Positions 41,705-55,200 are shown, counted from the first letter of the stretch. The stretch is DNA of 64,000 nucleotides from Setaria digitata (GCA_003640385.1 RCAB01000117.1:62001-126000); one strand, 5' to 3'. Notes: generated by a model from the letters alone, not told the origin. Program-made: numbers and translations.

Positions 41705-44360
41705 ATGGCACCAAAAAAGAAAGATAATACAGAGGACCGTCCCCCTCTGATGGGTCGTGTAGGAACGAACTTAAAGGTTGGCGATGATTCTCTGAAAGGA
41801 AGTTGTTTACAGAGGATTCTTATGCTTATTGACTTTCGAGTTCATTACTGCCCATGAAGCAACAAAATCAGCATTTTAATTTCTTCTTGTTGGTTTCGCG
41901 ACTATTTGTCTCAAGTTTTTTCATTTGAGTTATGGTAAATGTGTATAAATCAGTCCCTTCATACATACTTTTTGTTGTTAAGCTCTGCCGGATTAGCGAT
42001 TTTAATGCTGCAGTCTATTTTGTTGCTTTGAAAGTTGTGAATTTCTCGCATGACTGGATCCATTGTCTAGTTCCCTCTTTTCTCGTTTTATTAATTAGTG
42101 AGTTTCGTTTTCTCAGTTATCCACTATATGTACATATAGTGGATAACTGAGAAAATGATATATAAAATGATCTATATATATATATATATCATTTTCTCAG
42201 TTATTTCTCAGTTTTTTTCAATTCAGATGGGTATTCTTGGAGTACCGAATGTCGGGAAAAGTACATTTTTCAATGTGCTAACGAAAAGTCAAGCACAAGC
42301 AGAAAATTTTCCTTTCTGCACAATTGATCCGAATGAAAGTAAGTTTGAAATAATTAATTTGCTCTTTTCATTGTCTTTTTATCATACTGGTAAAAAGTAC
42401 GCCAAGTTACTTACATCAAGTCAAATTGTAGTTCGTTATCACTATTTTTTAATCGATATTGTTCTTTTATCTCGTACAAGCTTGTGATTGCTTTGAAGGG
42501 CTGTAAGATTCAGTTATTTCTGGATTTCTGTATCATTAAAGATTCGCCCCTAGCTATAAAATTAACCCTGCGGAAAGTTCATTGTTGTTTTCGGTCGCGT
42601 ACCCGTGAATGATAATCGTTTCGATTGGTTAGTAGAACATTTCAAACCAGTGAGTAAGGTCCCGGCATTTTTGAGTGTTGTGGATATAGCTGGTTTGGTG
42701 AGCGGCGCTTCTGAAGGATTAGGTCTTGGGAATGCTTTCCTCTCACATGTTAGTGCTTGCGATGCGCTTTTTCATCTTTGTCGGTAAGTGATTCCCGGTG
42801 CTATTCATTTAATAAAATTAACTAAGCAATACTTAAAATTCAGTTTATCATTATCTGAAATGTGCCAATTGGCTATTATGAGGTCGTTCAGATCCGAATA
42901 TTATTAAATTTACATGTGGAGAGCAAATTTAAGAAAAGACAAGGAAAGGTGGCGAGAATCCTTATCTGTGATTACACAGATTGTATTATGGATAGGAAAT
43001 ACAGCTGAATTATTATTTTAGTGCGTTTGATGATGAGAACGTGACACATGTGGAAGGTGATGTTAATCCAGTTCGAGATCTCAGCATAATACAAAGCGAA
43101 CTTATCAAGAAGGATCTCCAGTATCTGGAAGGGGCTATAGATAAACTGGAGAAAGTTGTCGTAAGAGGTGGTGATAAAAGCAGAAAGTTGGAATATGAAA
43201 CACTATTGAAGGTAGCCTTCAAAGTCTGCGGAGAAAACAAGATGTTTAAAAAAGCTAAGGAAGAAAAATGATGCGGACGTTTTACTTTTAGGTGAGAAAG
43301 CTGTTGGAGGAAGATGGCCAACCTGTTCGTTTGGTGACTTGGAATGAGAAAGAAGTGGAAGTACTAAATCATCATCTCTTGTTAACTGCTAAGCCAATTG
43401 TTTACTTAATCAACCTCTCAGATACAGATTACATCAGGAAGGTAAGTTTCGAAATACTGAGAGATGTCCGAATAATTCTAGAAAGCTAATTCTGAGAAAA
43501 CAAGTATGTTAATTATCCAGGGAAGAGGAAATTGTTTTGCTGGAAAAACAAATTCTTGCAGGTATTTGCGGAGATAGTTTTTCCCCGCATTGTTTGGTTT
43601 TTATTTCAGAATTAATTCTAAGAAAACAAGTATGGTTATGGTCTGAATCTACTTTCATTTTCAGAAAAATAAATGGCTGGCGAAAATTAAGACTTGGTTA
43701 GATGTGAATGATCCCCATGCAGTTTGCATTCCTTTTAGCGGTACATTGGAGTTAAAGCTTATGGAAATGCCAGAAGACGAGAGAGTCGCCTTTTTAAAAG
43801 CGCAAAACGCAACGAGGCAATTTTTCCAATAGTTTTTTGCATTGAATTTTATAGAATGTCTGATTTGTACTCATCCACTTTATCTGTATGCTCTGTTATT
43901 GGCAGATCATTTCAGTGCACTGGATAAAATTGTGAAGACTGGCTATAAGGCACTCCAACTTGAATATTTTTTCACATGCGGTAAGGATGAAGTGAAAGCA
44001 TGGACAATTCAGGTAGCTTTATTGAAGTTTTGAATCCATAATATGCAAATCAGATATGTGTTTTTGTCAACACCTATAATATATTTGAATGAAGTCTTAA
44101 CTGTACTTAATCATTAATGTCTTTCGAAGAAAGGAACGAAAGCGCCGCAAGCTGCTGGAAAGATTCATACAGATTTTGAAAGAGGATTCATTATGGCCGA
44201 AGTATGTAAAGTAGAAGATTTGATGGAGCTTGGCAGCGAAAATGCAGTGAAAGCAGCGGGAAAGTATCGTCAGCAAGGCAGAAATTATGTCGTTGAAGAT
44301 GGTGATATAGTACTGTTTAAATTTAATGCTGGTGCTGGTCTTACAACTAAGAAAAAATAA
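41705..44360 (+). CDS. ola-1: Obg-like ATPase 1
   Basis: Cytosolic P-loop NTPase of the YchF/OLA1 branch of Obg proteins, which prefers ATP and associates with translation and stress responses. Exons: 41705-41776, 42227-42338, 42594-42783, 43022-43211, 43292-43441, 43665-43816, 43916-44012, 44130-44360; 397 aa (human 396). Motifs: G1 GVPNVGKST at 29-37, DIAGL at 92-96, and NLSD at 229-232 in place of the G-protein NKxD, the family hallmark that relaxes guanine specificity. The C-terminal TGS-type domain carries [19 protein letters not shown] and ends [14 protein letters not shown]. Two junctions are unusual: intron 2 ends CG rather than AG, and intron 6 starts GC. The protein is otherwise intact. 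Confidence 0.96.
42108..42155. repeat. Perfect 48-bp palindrome in ola-1 intron 1
   Basis: TTTTCTCAGTTATCCACTATATGT and its exact reverse complement meet with no spacer. A third copy of the arm tip (ATTTTCTCAGTTAT) occurs at 42191-42204, just upstream of the intron 3' end. It lies wholly inside intron 1 of ola-1. Confidence 0.95.
42173..42189. repeat. TA dinucleotide repeat in ola-1 intron 1
   Basis: Alternating TA between the palindrome and the third arm copy. This is a simple repeat. Confidence 0.85.
42339..42593 (+). other. ola-1 intron 2 with non-canonical CG acceptor
   Basis: The donor is a strong GTAAGT. The only phase-compatible junction that restores NESRVPV ends the intron in TTTTCG rather than TTTTCAG. 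The nearby AG (42577-42578) gives the wrong phase. A missing A in the assembly, or a true non-canonical site, would explain it. Confidence 0.7.
43487..43639 (+). repeat. Pair of about 27-bp direct repeats in ola-1 intron 5
   Basis: TAATTCTGAGAAAACAAGTATG at 43487 and TAATTCTAAGAAAACAAGTATG at 43613 recur about 126 bp apart with one mismatch, both inside intron 5. This suggests a local duplication. Confidence 0.75.
43817..43915 (+). other. GC-AG intron 6 of ola-1
   Basis: The exon ends ACGAG and the intron starts GCAATT. Its 3' end is ATTTCAG. Joining AG with the following T gives Ser and the expected ATSALDK, so the GC donor is required by phase. Confidence 0.75.
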
Positions 44361-44858
44361 ACTGTTGGGCGAATATTAGGAATAGCCTAAAGAAAGTTAA
44401 AGATGTAAAGCATGCATCCTTCCATCGGTTTCTTCTTTAACTTTAATATCGATATTTTCTTGCTTTTCAGAATTATCAGAATTATTACGGGACTTGAATA
44501 TTTAAATGAGAGAAGAAGCAGCATGGGAAACGGGTTTTTATGATTTCTTATTGTTCATTTGTTGCTGCGATTGTAATGTTTGTACAGTAAAGGCTCAAAA
44601 CTCTGGCTATGTGTAAAAATTAAAGAAAATAATCAAAGAAAACATGATAATACCTTTCCCCAATAAAAATCACCCCGTTACACTTGGAATCTATAAAGAA
44701 GCATTTGTGTATAAGTGGTCTAATGACTTACAACTTCTTGCTGGCTTAATGATACAACATACAATCCTTTACGGTGGAGCTCCAACGACTGCAACATTCC
44801 GCACCAATTTACGCCAGGTATTGCCGCCGAGACTGGGACTAACATCTTTCCTCCATCA
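44361..44858. other. Intergenic region, ola-1 to the Sp gene
   Basis: It holds the ola-1 3' end with a poly(A) signal at 44662-44667. From about 44770 the sequence turns GC-richer toward the Sp gene. No coding content is recognised. Confidence 0.55.
44662..44667 (+). terminator. Candidate poly(A) signal of ola-1
   Basis: AATAAA about 300 nt downstream of the ola-1 stop. Confidence 0.45.
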
Positions 44859-44891
44859 ATGCAACAAGTCATCCCTGAAGTTGCCAGCACA

Positions 44892-45197
44892 CCACGCCCC
44901 CTTCCCAGAGAAACACACCCATTCAACGGGAGGGGCCGCATTAATTCCATGCTCCGCCCATCATCCCATCAAAGTTGGTTGAATCGATCATTAGAGGCCG
45001 ACAGAGAGGTGTGCTTTCTTCCTTTCCTTTCCTTACCCATAATTGCGAGTGCGTTGCGTAGGGTTGCGCCACCCAAGTGAGAATAGACGTAGGTGTGTAG
45101 TGACGTGTAGTGCGCAGGGTCGACAGGTCACAGCACACCCGCCCCCGCCCCGTGTGAGTCCGTGTAGCAGACGGCAGCAGCAGGTGGCCCCCGCCCC
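44892..45197. promoter_or_regulatory. Cluster of Sp/KLF-type GC boxes upstream of the Sp gene
   Basis: CCCCGCCCC, the complement of the Sp consensus GGGGCGGGG, occurs perfectly at 45143-45151 and 45189-45197. CCACGCCCC, a KLF/Sp site in complement, lies at 44892-44900. They sit in an unusually GC-rich stretch ending at the start codon. The gene itself encodes a protein whose zinc fingers keep the residues that read this motif, so autoregulation is a natural inference. Confidence 0.5.
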
Positions 45198-45200
45198 GCA

Positions 45201-48200
45201 ATGGCTGAGACCACCCCTATCCTGCCCAAGCAGCCATCGTCCAATCCGGCAGCGCCGTCGCCTTCCACGACACAACCCCCAGCGACGCAGGACACTCCCA
45301 TATTGCCGAAACCCATCGCCGGCAACGCCGGCACGAATGGTACCCCAGCCATACCGCAACAGCCACAGCCTCAGGCCGCACCTATTCAGCACCAGCAGGT
45401 AAAGCTTTTTCCATTTGTATCCTGTCTATATATATATATATTTTTATTTGTATCGATTTACATCCTTGCAATTAGAACGGATAGTACAGCAAAACTTCGG
45501 CACACAGTATCTGAACTCCGGTTTATCTATACTTTAACTTATGTAACATAGTTATGTTTGTCGAAGCGATAAAAGTTCATGAGAGCTAACGAAATACCCT
45601 TAGTAAGAAGGTGACATTCGTCCTTACTGCGCGTCTTTTCAGTAACTAATTTCCAAGTTCTCTTTACTCTTGTCATTTCGTTTCCTTCCTTTAGCACTAA
45701 AGGATTGGAATTTATCGTCACGAAACTATTTCCCTCCACAATATTTTACCACAAAGTTATATGTTATTGTTTGAAATTCTTGAGATTTTTTGTTTCAGGT
45801 TCAGTTTATACCAATTGCCACGCAGAATCAGAGTGGGCAGCAACCTACGCAGGTGCAACTGATACCGGTTACAGGACCAGGACAAACGCAGCAATTTTTA
45901 GTCATACAGCAGCCCGCAATTGCTAGTAAGTTGTGGTCTATTTCGCAGCGAAGGGAAACGTGCCAGAATTTTCAGTTTTCTTTATACTTTTAAGAAAAGT
46001 TTTTTTTTTAAAGCATTGTAGCAATAGGCTAAACTTGCTCTCGCTCTCACCCTCACTCGAGATTATTGATCTGCATAATTTGGGACAGTTCCACAATCTG
46101 TTTTCTAAAGCATCAATTAACCAAACCAGAAACCTGTATGTAGGCTCTTCTGAAATTAATTGTTGCAGCTGTAAAATATACTTGATTAACTGAACTTAAT
46201 GCAAATGATGAAGCCTCATTTTAATTTCAATATGGTATTCTGATTTCGGTAATATAATCACATATTTCAGAACTAGTGTAGTATGGAAATAAGCAGCCTA
46301 GGTATTTCGCTTCTAATACATATAAATATATTAGAAACGAAATATATATATATTTACATATATTTGGCAATATTCGTTTTATCAAAATCTGTATCGGTGT
46401 TTCTAGGCCCTTCAATACCAATTCAACCTGCCGGTATCCAGCAAACTAATCAATTCTACATTGTACAACAACCTACAGCTGGTCCTAATCAGGCACCACA
46501 GCAGGTTTTTTTTTTTTTTATTTTTGGGATTCAAATTCTATTTAGAAAAAAACTCTTGCAGTTCTGAAATTTCATGCACTGGGAAATAAAAGTGAGAATT
46601 AGAAACTACTACATGTAAGAAAGTAGAGAAAGAACTGTAAGTATTCAGTGAATTTTGTTAGTAAAGACTCGACAGTTGTTGAATTTTCAAAATATGAAAC
46701 TCACAGTCATTTAAAATTTTTAGATTGCGTTTATACCGCTCCAGATGCATCCAGCTCCAGAGACGAAACCAGTATTAGCCAGTTTACATACACAACCTCA
46801 CCATCTGCAACAACAGACTTTGCAACAAATGAGAAATGTGGAGATACAACAGCCACAGCAAACAAATCCGAAACAAGAAATTGATGATGGTAATTCTAAT
46901 GGTGTCAGTACCCAACAAAGGATAAAATTAGGTTTGTATAATGATTTTACTTATTCAAGAATTGATTATTTGAGTGTAGTCTTTATCATTCATTTCATTT
47001 CGTCATTATTTAATAATTTTTGTATCAAAATCACAGTTAAAAATTAAAGAGGAAAAGTAAATAAAAGTGATTAAACGATAAATTGATGTTGGTATGAAAC
47101 GATGAATAAAATAAGATTAGGGTGTTGCTACTCCGGACATCTGTCGTCGCTGATTTCAAGAGAGTTTCTTTCTATGTTGTAACACTTTACTTTATAGTTC
47201 ACTTCTCATCTCAATGTTAGTTATTTGGAAATGACTTACTCTTCAGTCCTAAAAATCAACTGTCTTTTTTTTTCCTTTTTTTTTTTTTTTTTTTTTAAAT
47301 TAGGAAAAATTTTACTCTTTAAGAGCTTTGTGTTTCAGGAAATTTACATTTCATCCAAGATCCGAATGACCCCCAAAAATGGATAATTACCACAGCAGCA
47401 GGTGATACAGCTGAAACGCCCAATCAGGGATATCGTTACAATCGTCAAAACGAATTCGATGCTACACCCAGTGCTTCTACAGTCGGTCAACAACTGGGTT
47501 ACAAGCAACAGAAAACTCCCAAAAGAACTGCTTGTAACTGTCCAAATTGCCAAAATAGTGCTAATAATAAGTTGTGAGCCTTTTCTTTTCTTCGAAGTCC
47601 TCTTACAAAAGATAAATTGGAAATTCAAACGATTCATTTCAAAAATTCTAATATTTTGTTTTTTTTTTTTGTCATATTTGAACAGAAAAATTACTAATTA
47701 TTCTAATCTTTAAGAGTAAAAAGTGGTGAAAAGCAGCGTTTGCACATTTGTCACTTGTGTGAAAAAACTTATGGGAAGACGTCACATTTAAGAGCGCATT
47801 TGAGAGGACATGCAGGGCAAAAACCATTTGCGTGCGATTGGGCGCACTGTCAGAAAAGGTTCACACGTTCCGATGAATTGCAGCGGCATCGTAGGACACA
47901 TACTGGTTTGTTTTCATTTCATTATACTAGGTTTTTTTTTTTTTCCTTTTTTCTTTTTAAGACGAGTTTTGAGTGAAAGCTTCTGGTCATAAAATATTTA
48001 GGTGAAAAACGTTTCGCTTGTGGTCATTGTGGCAAGAAATTTATGCGATCAGACCACTTAACAAAGCATGAAAGGACACATTCAACAGTACGTGGACATG
48101 GCAATTCAGAATTAAGCGCACGGGCACGTGCATCTGTGGATGCAACTGTACGAGCAGTAGCATCAGCGGAAGTCAATTCATCACAAACGAATCTGATCAG

Positions 48201-48234
48201 TACACAGCAGTCGGCTATCATTAATTCAAATTAA
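45201..48234 (+). CDS. Sp-family C2H2 zinc-finger transcription factor
   Basis: Nuclear DNA-binding regulator of the Sp1-4 type. Exons: 45201-45398, 45799-45925, 46407-46504, 46724-46931, 47339-47573, 47715-47905, 48002-48234; 429 aa. Residues 1-230 are rich in Gln, Pro and Thr, like Sp activation domains. The Buttonhead box RTACNCPNC is at 273-281. Three fingers follow at about 301-321, 329-351 and 359-379 with recognition helices KTSHLRA, RSDELQR and RSDHLTK, matching those that bind GGGGCGGGG. Finger 1 has C-x2-C instead of the usual C-x4-C. The acceptor of exon 6 is ambiguous by two bases (TTTAAG or TTTAAGAG). The start is the first ATG of the GC-rich frame; an earlier exon is possible. 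It is likely the sptf-3 counterpart, but I cannot tell which family member. Confidence 0.9.
47265..47296 (+). repeat. T-rich tract in an intron of the Sp gene
   Basis: Thirty of 32 bases are T, located in intron 4 before exon 5. It is a low-complexity tract prone to length error in assembly. Confidence 0.9.
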
Positions 48235-49937
48235 TCGTGATTTGCTGCTTCACTCTGGCTTTTTGTAAATTGTTGATCAAAGTCTTTTCGACTAAAGCTG
48301 AAAATGAATGAGATACTTTGTATAATATTCAATACAATACCAGAATGACTAAATCCAAATAGAAATTCAACGATGTTTTATTCTAACATGAATCTGTGTT
48401 TCATCACAACTCGTAGTCGTATGTGGTTGAATTTTCCAAATATTCAGTGGCTTAGCTTTGCCGTTTGTAATTTCTTTATCACTGCATTTAAGAAGCGTTG
48501 TCTTCTGCTAAAATCTGTGCAGTGTTTGGTGCAGCTCTCTGTAACTGAATTTTAACGGAATATGTATTCTCATGAGTGGATTCCAAAAAGTCATTTGAAG
48601 CTTGCCACAACTGAGGATTTTAGCAGCATTTTTGTTGAGATCGTTTGTCGTATTTTACAGTTTTGTCTTTTTTCTTTTTTGTTTTGAACCGTCTCTCAAG
48701 TGTTTATTTGAACAGTTTTGCACTATGTTATCAGTACAGTTGTAATTACTTGTAGCATCTTTACTCTTTTATGAGCTATTGATGCTCAGAAATGCTCATT
48801 TTGAATTTAGTTATCTTTTGATTTACTTTTCAGAGATTTCGTGGATCATTCTGAGGGCAGATAAATGTTCTTGTTATGGTTCTGAGAAATATAAGATCTT
48901 TTCGTCCGATTTTTGTACGTCCTAATAGTCCGTGTATCATCTTTACATTTCTTATAATTTGCTATGTTTTATGGAAATAAATTATTTCGTATAGCTCTCG
49001 TGAACGAACGAAGTTATATTGTTAAGTGATGCCCTTCGCTACCAAGTTCAAGGAAAATTATTGAGGTGATTTTGAAGGATTCTTGACTCTGTGTTGTGGT
49101 ATTAGGAAAACATAGTTTAGATAAAGCCTATCAGTTTGTAGATTTACACTTCAGGCCAACACGTGTCGAATGTAATGTGTTATTAGTAATCCTACATTCT
49201 ACAAGCTTATTTTAGTATTTCGAAATCTATCCGTGAAACGGATCACTTAATTAAGAGTTTCAATTTCGAATGTTTTGCATTCAGCGAAAAGCTATTCCTT
49301 AGAGATCGGCTTCCTGGAGTAGGTTTTCGAGAAAAGTGTTTGGATTCTAAACACTTTCCAGTTCTTCGAATTTAGCAGATCACATCGATGCAATTCATAG
49401 TGTACTGTACGACCTATGCAAAATGAATGGAATGAAGGGTCATACTTGTGTGAGTACTTGAGCTGGAACCTTCATAATGAAACGTAAGGTAGCATTTCTA
49501 CGTTATATGTTTTCTTACCCACACCTCCTTATACATCTCAGGCCCAAAAAATCTCGCGAATGCACTGATCATATCTATAGTAATACAGACTCGATTGTTT
49601 TCACTATGCGTGAACAATGTTTAACGGACCGTGTGGAGGAGGGGCTGCTTTGACTAGTAGGAATGTTGTATACCATGGCGTGATTGCTTGGTGTGGGGAT
49701 TTCTTTTCGTTAAGAATGTGTTTTACTGAAATATGGAAGCATATTTAGGTATATGAAGCATATATTTAGGTTTGTAGTGTAGAAAGAATGAAGAGTGACT
49801 GGAGCCCTTTCCATACCAACTACAAATGATGATTTATTCTAAGCATTAGCTGCTGCTGATGCTGCTTGGATCTTATGGTAATTTGTTTTACAATTCTGTT
49901 TTTTTCGAGTATTCTGGAGGCGCAGTAATAAGGAGCG
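48235..49937. other. 3' UTR of the Sp gene and rps-19 upstream region
   Basis: A poly(A) signal at 48976-48981 suggests a 3' UTR of about 760 nt for the Sp gene. The remainder is presumably rps-19 promoter. Short open frames here have no recognisable content. A weak acceptor-like GGCGCAG ends 12 nt before the rps-19 ATG. Confidence 0.55.
48976..48981 (+). terminator. Candidate poly(A) signal of the Sp gene
   Basis: AATAAA about 740 nt after the stop, the first good match I find downstream. Confidence 0.45.
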
Positions 49938-50866
49938 ATGGTTAGGCCGACTAGTGTTAAAGATGTTGACCAGCACGAAATGGTGCAACACATTGCCCAT
50001 TTTCTGAAAAAAAGTGGAAAAGTCAAGATTCCTGATTGGTCAGATCTCGTGAAAATGGGAAGTTATAAAGAACTTGCGCCCATTGATGTCGACTGGTACT
50101 ACACCAGAACTGCCAGCATTGCACGGCGCCTCTATATTCGCTCCCCAACAGGTATTCAATTTCTTCTTTCATTCCACATTTTCTTATAGTTCTTAGTAAA
50201 AGTACAGAAATGTTAATTTTGTAGTCTTACTGCTACATGAAGTCTTTACATAAATAAATTGTTAGTTGACTGAGCCGATGTAATGTGCTTCTTCTACGCT
50301 GAGCAAACTTCTGCATCCTTGGATAACTTACTGCCAAAAAAGTATGAAAATGTATCTTTTTGTTTTTCTTTAGTAAGAGTTAATCTGCAGGAGTTGGTGC
50401 ATTACGTCGAGTTTATGGAGGAAGTAAACGACGGGGAGTTACACCGAATCATTTTGCAAAAGCATCTGGTTCTGTTATTCGAAAGGCACTGCAAACGTTA
50501 GAAGCCATAAAATGGGTTGAGAAACATCCGGACGGCAACGGTCGAATACTTTCCCGACAGGTACTCGTGTTTGTACTTAAAAGCCAAGCGCTCTGTGTAA
50601 ATGTGGTTACATCATATGTAGAAAATTGCTTTCCAAAAAAAAATCCTTTGTTTTCGGCATAAACATACAAACATATTAAACAATCACTTATGAACGGCGT
50701 TTGTTTATGTGGGGCTCGTAATGAACTCATGATGGCTTGTCTTTTGCATAAATATCCTCACCAATTTAATAATTTACCGTTTTCCACTTGTTTTAAGGGA
50801 CGAAAGGATTTGGATCGAATCGCTGCACAGATACGTCAAAATAACACGACAGAACTGGAGCAGTAG
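49938..50866 (+). CDS. rps-19: 40S ribosomal protein S19 (eS19)
   Basis: Structural protein of the small ribosomal subunit head, needed for 18S rRNA maturation. Exons: 49938-50151, 50391-50560, 50798-50866; 150 aa (human 145). Family-typical stretches are [13 protein letters not shown], the [19 protein letters not shown] block at residues 54-72 minus one, the [13 protein letters not shown] block and [18 protein letters not shown] near the end. Introns are GT-AG, with phase 1 then phase 0. The start [14 protein letters not shown] matches the usual N-terminus. A poly(A) signal follows at 51039-51044. It lies between the Sp gene and PPIP5K on the same strand. Confidence 0.96.
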
Positions 50867-52240
50867 ATAAGAGTTTCGTAAAAGTGATGTTTCATAATTT
50901 GTCCTTTTTATGTATACTATGATAATTTTTGCAAAATGGTTCTTCGAGAACTTCGGAATTTGAAATTGAAATATTTTAGGCAATCAAATCCATTTGATTT
51001 GCAGCTATCACATTAAACTATTATTTTGTAAGTTGTTGAATAAAATCTGTTGGATTCTTTAATATATTCGTTTTATACTCTAGTAAAGCATAAGTCGATG
51101 ACTTATTTGCTTGTGGTGATAATTTTTTACTGACGTTTAATAGTGACTTTATATAGAAAACTGTGATAGAAAATGTAGAGAGCTCAAGGTTTCAAAACAA
51201 TGTTGTACTGTTCCAAAAACTAGCACTTTTAATATCTTTTGATTTTCCGTTTCTAGTTCAACTATACAAACTAGGTAATAGGTTTTATAATCGTAACTTT
51301 TTTTTTTTAGAAAACTAAATGCTCTTGCGACTTCCGAAATTAATCCTTTTTTTTCTAATAGGGTATTGTGGGAGACTAGTAGCTGCAAGCTTTTTCATAT
51401 ATATTATAATAAGATGCTACAGATGGCCCTGCGATGCATAACTGCAGATAATATGAGTAAATAATCTGTTAAACACTAAAATAATGAAAACAATGGAAGT
51501 TGAGTGAAAAGAATGGTTTAGTTGCTGAGTATGTACCAGCTAATTAACTACTCTGAGGAGTGAGTGGTTAGATGTTGGACAGTGATACAGCGAAACAGTG
51601 CATCATTCTTTCCATAGTATTTGGAAGATTTGCCTTGGTCTGTGAAGTTAAGCCCAATGTTATTCCAAGAAGAATAAATTGAATTGGCGAAGTGTTCCTC
51701 ATGACATCAGATTTTTGACCGGACAGCAAACTGTTATGAGTAGCAATACAGTCTTGGTATGCTTTAAGTAGTGAAATGATTCGGTGAATATGGCTGTTGT
51801 TTTAGTCAACGTTTCCTCTTATGTTGATCATATAAAATGACAGTATTAATCCTGGATCCGACATGTCATGGTGAGGTAGTGGGGAGAGTCGACGCAGCCG
51901 ACATTTAAGATTTCTTAAATGGCGATTTTAAATTATCTTTTAAAAAATTTAAATTATATCTTTTCCTTATATATTACAAGGTTCAAGAATATATGGAATA
52001 ACCGTTCAGAATCTTTTTTTTTTTCCAAGATAAAAACCACCATGAGTAATAAAGTCCTCTTCTATGTTTGAGTTCTAAACTATTGAAATTAAAATTGTTG
52101 AGCTTAAGCACTCTTGCATTTGTATGCGCTACTGTTATAAATGGAACAGCGAATAGAAATATGCTTGAATCGTGCTGTCTGCAATATTTTCTGATTTATT
52201 CCTGATGCTTAATCAAATTTTCCTTTAAATAAAAGATATT
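50867..52240. other. Intergenic region, rps-19 to PPIP5K
   Basis: It contains the rps-19 poly(A) signal (51039-51044) and then about 1.2 kb in which I see no gene. A TTTCAG acceptor at its end marks the start of the next transcript. Confidence 0.6.
51039..51044 (+). terminator. Poly(A) signal of rps-19
   Basis: AATAAA about 170 nt after the rps-19 stop. Confidence 0.6.
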
Positions 52241-52244
52241 TCAG
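52236..52244 (+). promoter_or_regulatory. Predicted trans-splice acceptor of the PPIP5K gene
   Basis: GATATTTCAG ends 11 nt before the ATG at 52256, fitting spliced-leader addition. Confidence 0.55.
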
Positions 52245-52255
52245 TGTGCTATATC

Positions 52256-55200
52256 ATGACTGCAATACTATCAGCGCGTGAATCGTCGAAGAAGGTTAGC
52301 TTTGTTGCTGAATTTTTGGGTAATTGTCCAGTCAGCAATTTCAGAGGAAGAAATTTAAAGAACAAAGTCAGGCGTCATGAATTTTCCCGAAGACTTTGTC
52401 TGAGATCCTCTCCTATGATTTCATTCATGGTAGCATTCTGATTCGGCAATTCTTCTTATGATGCTAGATCCGAAACAAATGATCCGAAACAACATGAATA
52501 AATGATCCATATATAAATTTAAATATATATAAACTTATGTAAATAAATTTGTATGAAAAAGTGCAGTATACTCTGAGTCATTTAGTCCTTGTAATCTGCA
52601 AAAATCCCAGCAATCTTTTGAATGATTATAGTCACTGGTATTTCTAAGCTCATAAAAACAGTAATAAGAGCTGGATTTCTATGTATCCTTCTAAATTTTT
52701 AAGGAAGGGCAAAGTGGGATTTTCATGAAATTGATTTGTCTTTTTGTGTTCATTACAGATAGTGATTGGAGTTTGTACAATGAAGAGAAAAGCAACTAGC
52801 AAACCGATGCAAGAAATTATGGCAAAGATAGTTGAATATTACGCAGTATGTTCCTAACAATAAAATAATTTCTTGAAAGTGTATTTTAAGATTTTGCCAC
52901 CTCAGTAATAATAAAGGTTAGATACGACGATTCATATTTCGCCTTGATTTATGTGCTATGCGACGCCTTTATCACTCTTGCAGTGAAATGATAAGCAGAC
53001 ATTTCAGGATTGGCTTGAATTCGTCGTCTTCCCAGAAGAAGTGATATTAAATGAACCAGTTGAACGATGGCCTTTATGTGATTGCTTGATTAGTTTTCAT
53101 GCAGCTGATTTCCCTCTACATAAAGCTATAGAATATGAACGTTTAAGGCATCCATATGTTATTAACGACTTATATAGGCAGTATGATTTGGTAGGTTTTA
53201 TTTCAAGTGTTCAGTTTTTTAAATCAACTCCAATTCAGCTTTCTTCAAAACCTATAACGTATTCCATGGGTGGTGCGTTAGTGGTTTTTTTACTTACGAG
53301 TGATGGTTTTCTCTAATAGTTTTAATTTTTTTTCCTTTTAACTTTACATTTTTTGATCATTAATAAAGTTTTTCAGTTAGATCGGCGTAAAGTTTTTAGG
53401 GCTTTGGCCCACGCAGGCATTGAGCATCCTCGTCATGGTGTTCTTTTACGTGATAAGGAAGGAAAAGTTGGTAAGTTCAATTTCAGGTTTTCATAACTGT
53501 TCCATTAGTGAATCTTAAACCATCGTCAGCGTATGTTTTATTTGCACATAAGTGTACTTTCTAAAAAAAAAAAGTTTGTTTAGAAGGCACACTAAAGGAA
53601 TTTAGTGATCATATCGAGGTCAATGGAATGGTATTCAACAAGCCATTCGTGGAAAAGCCATTGTCTGCTGAAGATCATAATGTATACATCTATTATCCAA
53701 GTTCTGTTGGTGGTGGTTCTCAGCGATTGTTTAGAAAGGTATAAAACATTATCCATTTTTGCTGACGATGATATTACTTGTTAAAAAGGGGATTAGGAAA
53801 TTCGCAATTGCTATTTGCTACAGTGTAGTGGTTAGCTTCTATACTGAGAATGCAAGGAGACAAAAGACTAATGTTTTTTCACGCACGTGTGGTTGCATGT
53901 CAGATATGAAAATTTTTCTTAGTTATATCAAGTAAATATATGATGAGTAGTTTGAATTTTGTTTAAAATATTTTCATGCTTGAAATACTTACCAATGTTA
54001 AATTGAACGTAATTTGTCGTGTTTTTTTCCGATGTAATTTGGTGTAAAAATAAGATTATTCGTAGACTATTCAAAGCATGCTTATGAATTAACTATCCTT
54101 GATTCCTGATTAATCCAGGATGATTAGTGTGACCACTTAATTATGCTTTTAAATTAGTTAGTTATTCGAAGAAACTGGAAAAAAAGGAAGTTTTTTCCAA
54201 TCTCTCTCAGGACATTTTTTGTTTAGCGTTGATGTTTTTTATTTTTTTCTTTTCTACAGTGTTATTTTTTTTTATACTTTCAGTAATATTCATTTCGAAA
54301 TGCTGTTTATTTTCTGCAGATTAACAATCGTAGCAGTTGGTATTCTCCAGTAAGCACAGTTCGACGGGAGGGTTCGTATATTTACGAAGATTTCATACCA
54401 GCGGACGGTACTGATGTTAAGGTACTTTAGATTTTAATGAATTGAAATCCTTTGTCCGTGATGAACTTGATAGTAAGTCGATGATGCTACATTTTTTATC
54501 AGTGTTTTTCTATTCAGGTTTATGCCGTGGGCCCGTACTATGCTCATGCAGAAGCCAGGAAAGCACCTGGTTTGGACGGGAAAGTTGAACGTGATTCACA
54601 TGGAAAAGAAGTTCGCTATCCAGTTATTTTGAGCAGCAAGGAAAAACTAATCGCAAGAAAAGTGGTTATAGCATTTGGGGCAAGTTTTATATAAATTACT
54701 GGAGAAGTGATTTGCACTGCGCTCATAATCTTTAAACTATGATACATAATTTTCGACTCGAGAGATTGTTTTTTCTTACAGCAAACTGTTTGTGGTTTTG
54801 ACTTATTGCGTGCAAATGGTAAATCTTTTGTATGTGATGTCAATGGATTCTCATTTGTCAAAACTTCGACAAAATATTATGAAGACACAGCAAAAATTTT
54901 GGGGAACACCATATTGCGTCGATTGGCATCTTCGATGAGCATACCATGGCAAATTCCATATCAGGATGGTAAATTATATTTTTTCCTCTTGGTAAGAGCT
55001 ACACCTTTCTGAACTTCGAGTTAACTGGATTGTTCTTCCTTCCACTGTGGTATCAACTTCCGATTGATTTACAGATGATCCTCCACTAGTTTCAACACCG
55101 AGTGGAAAAATAATGGAGCTACGGTGTGTCATTGCTATTATTAGACATGGTGATCGAACTCCGAAACAGAAAATGAAGGTGAAGTTATGACTATAAAACC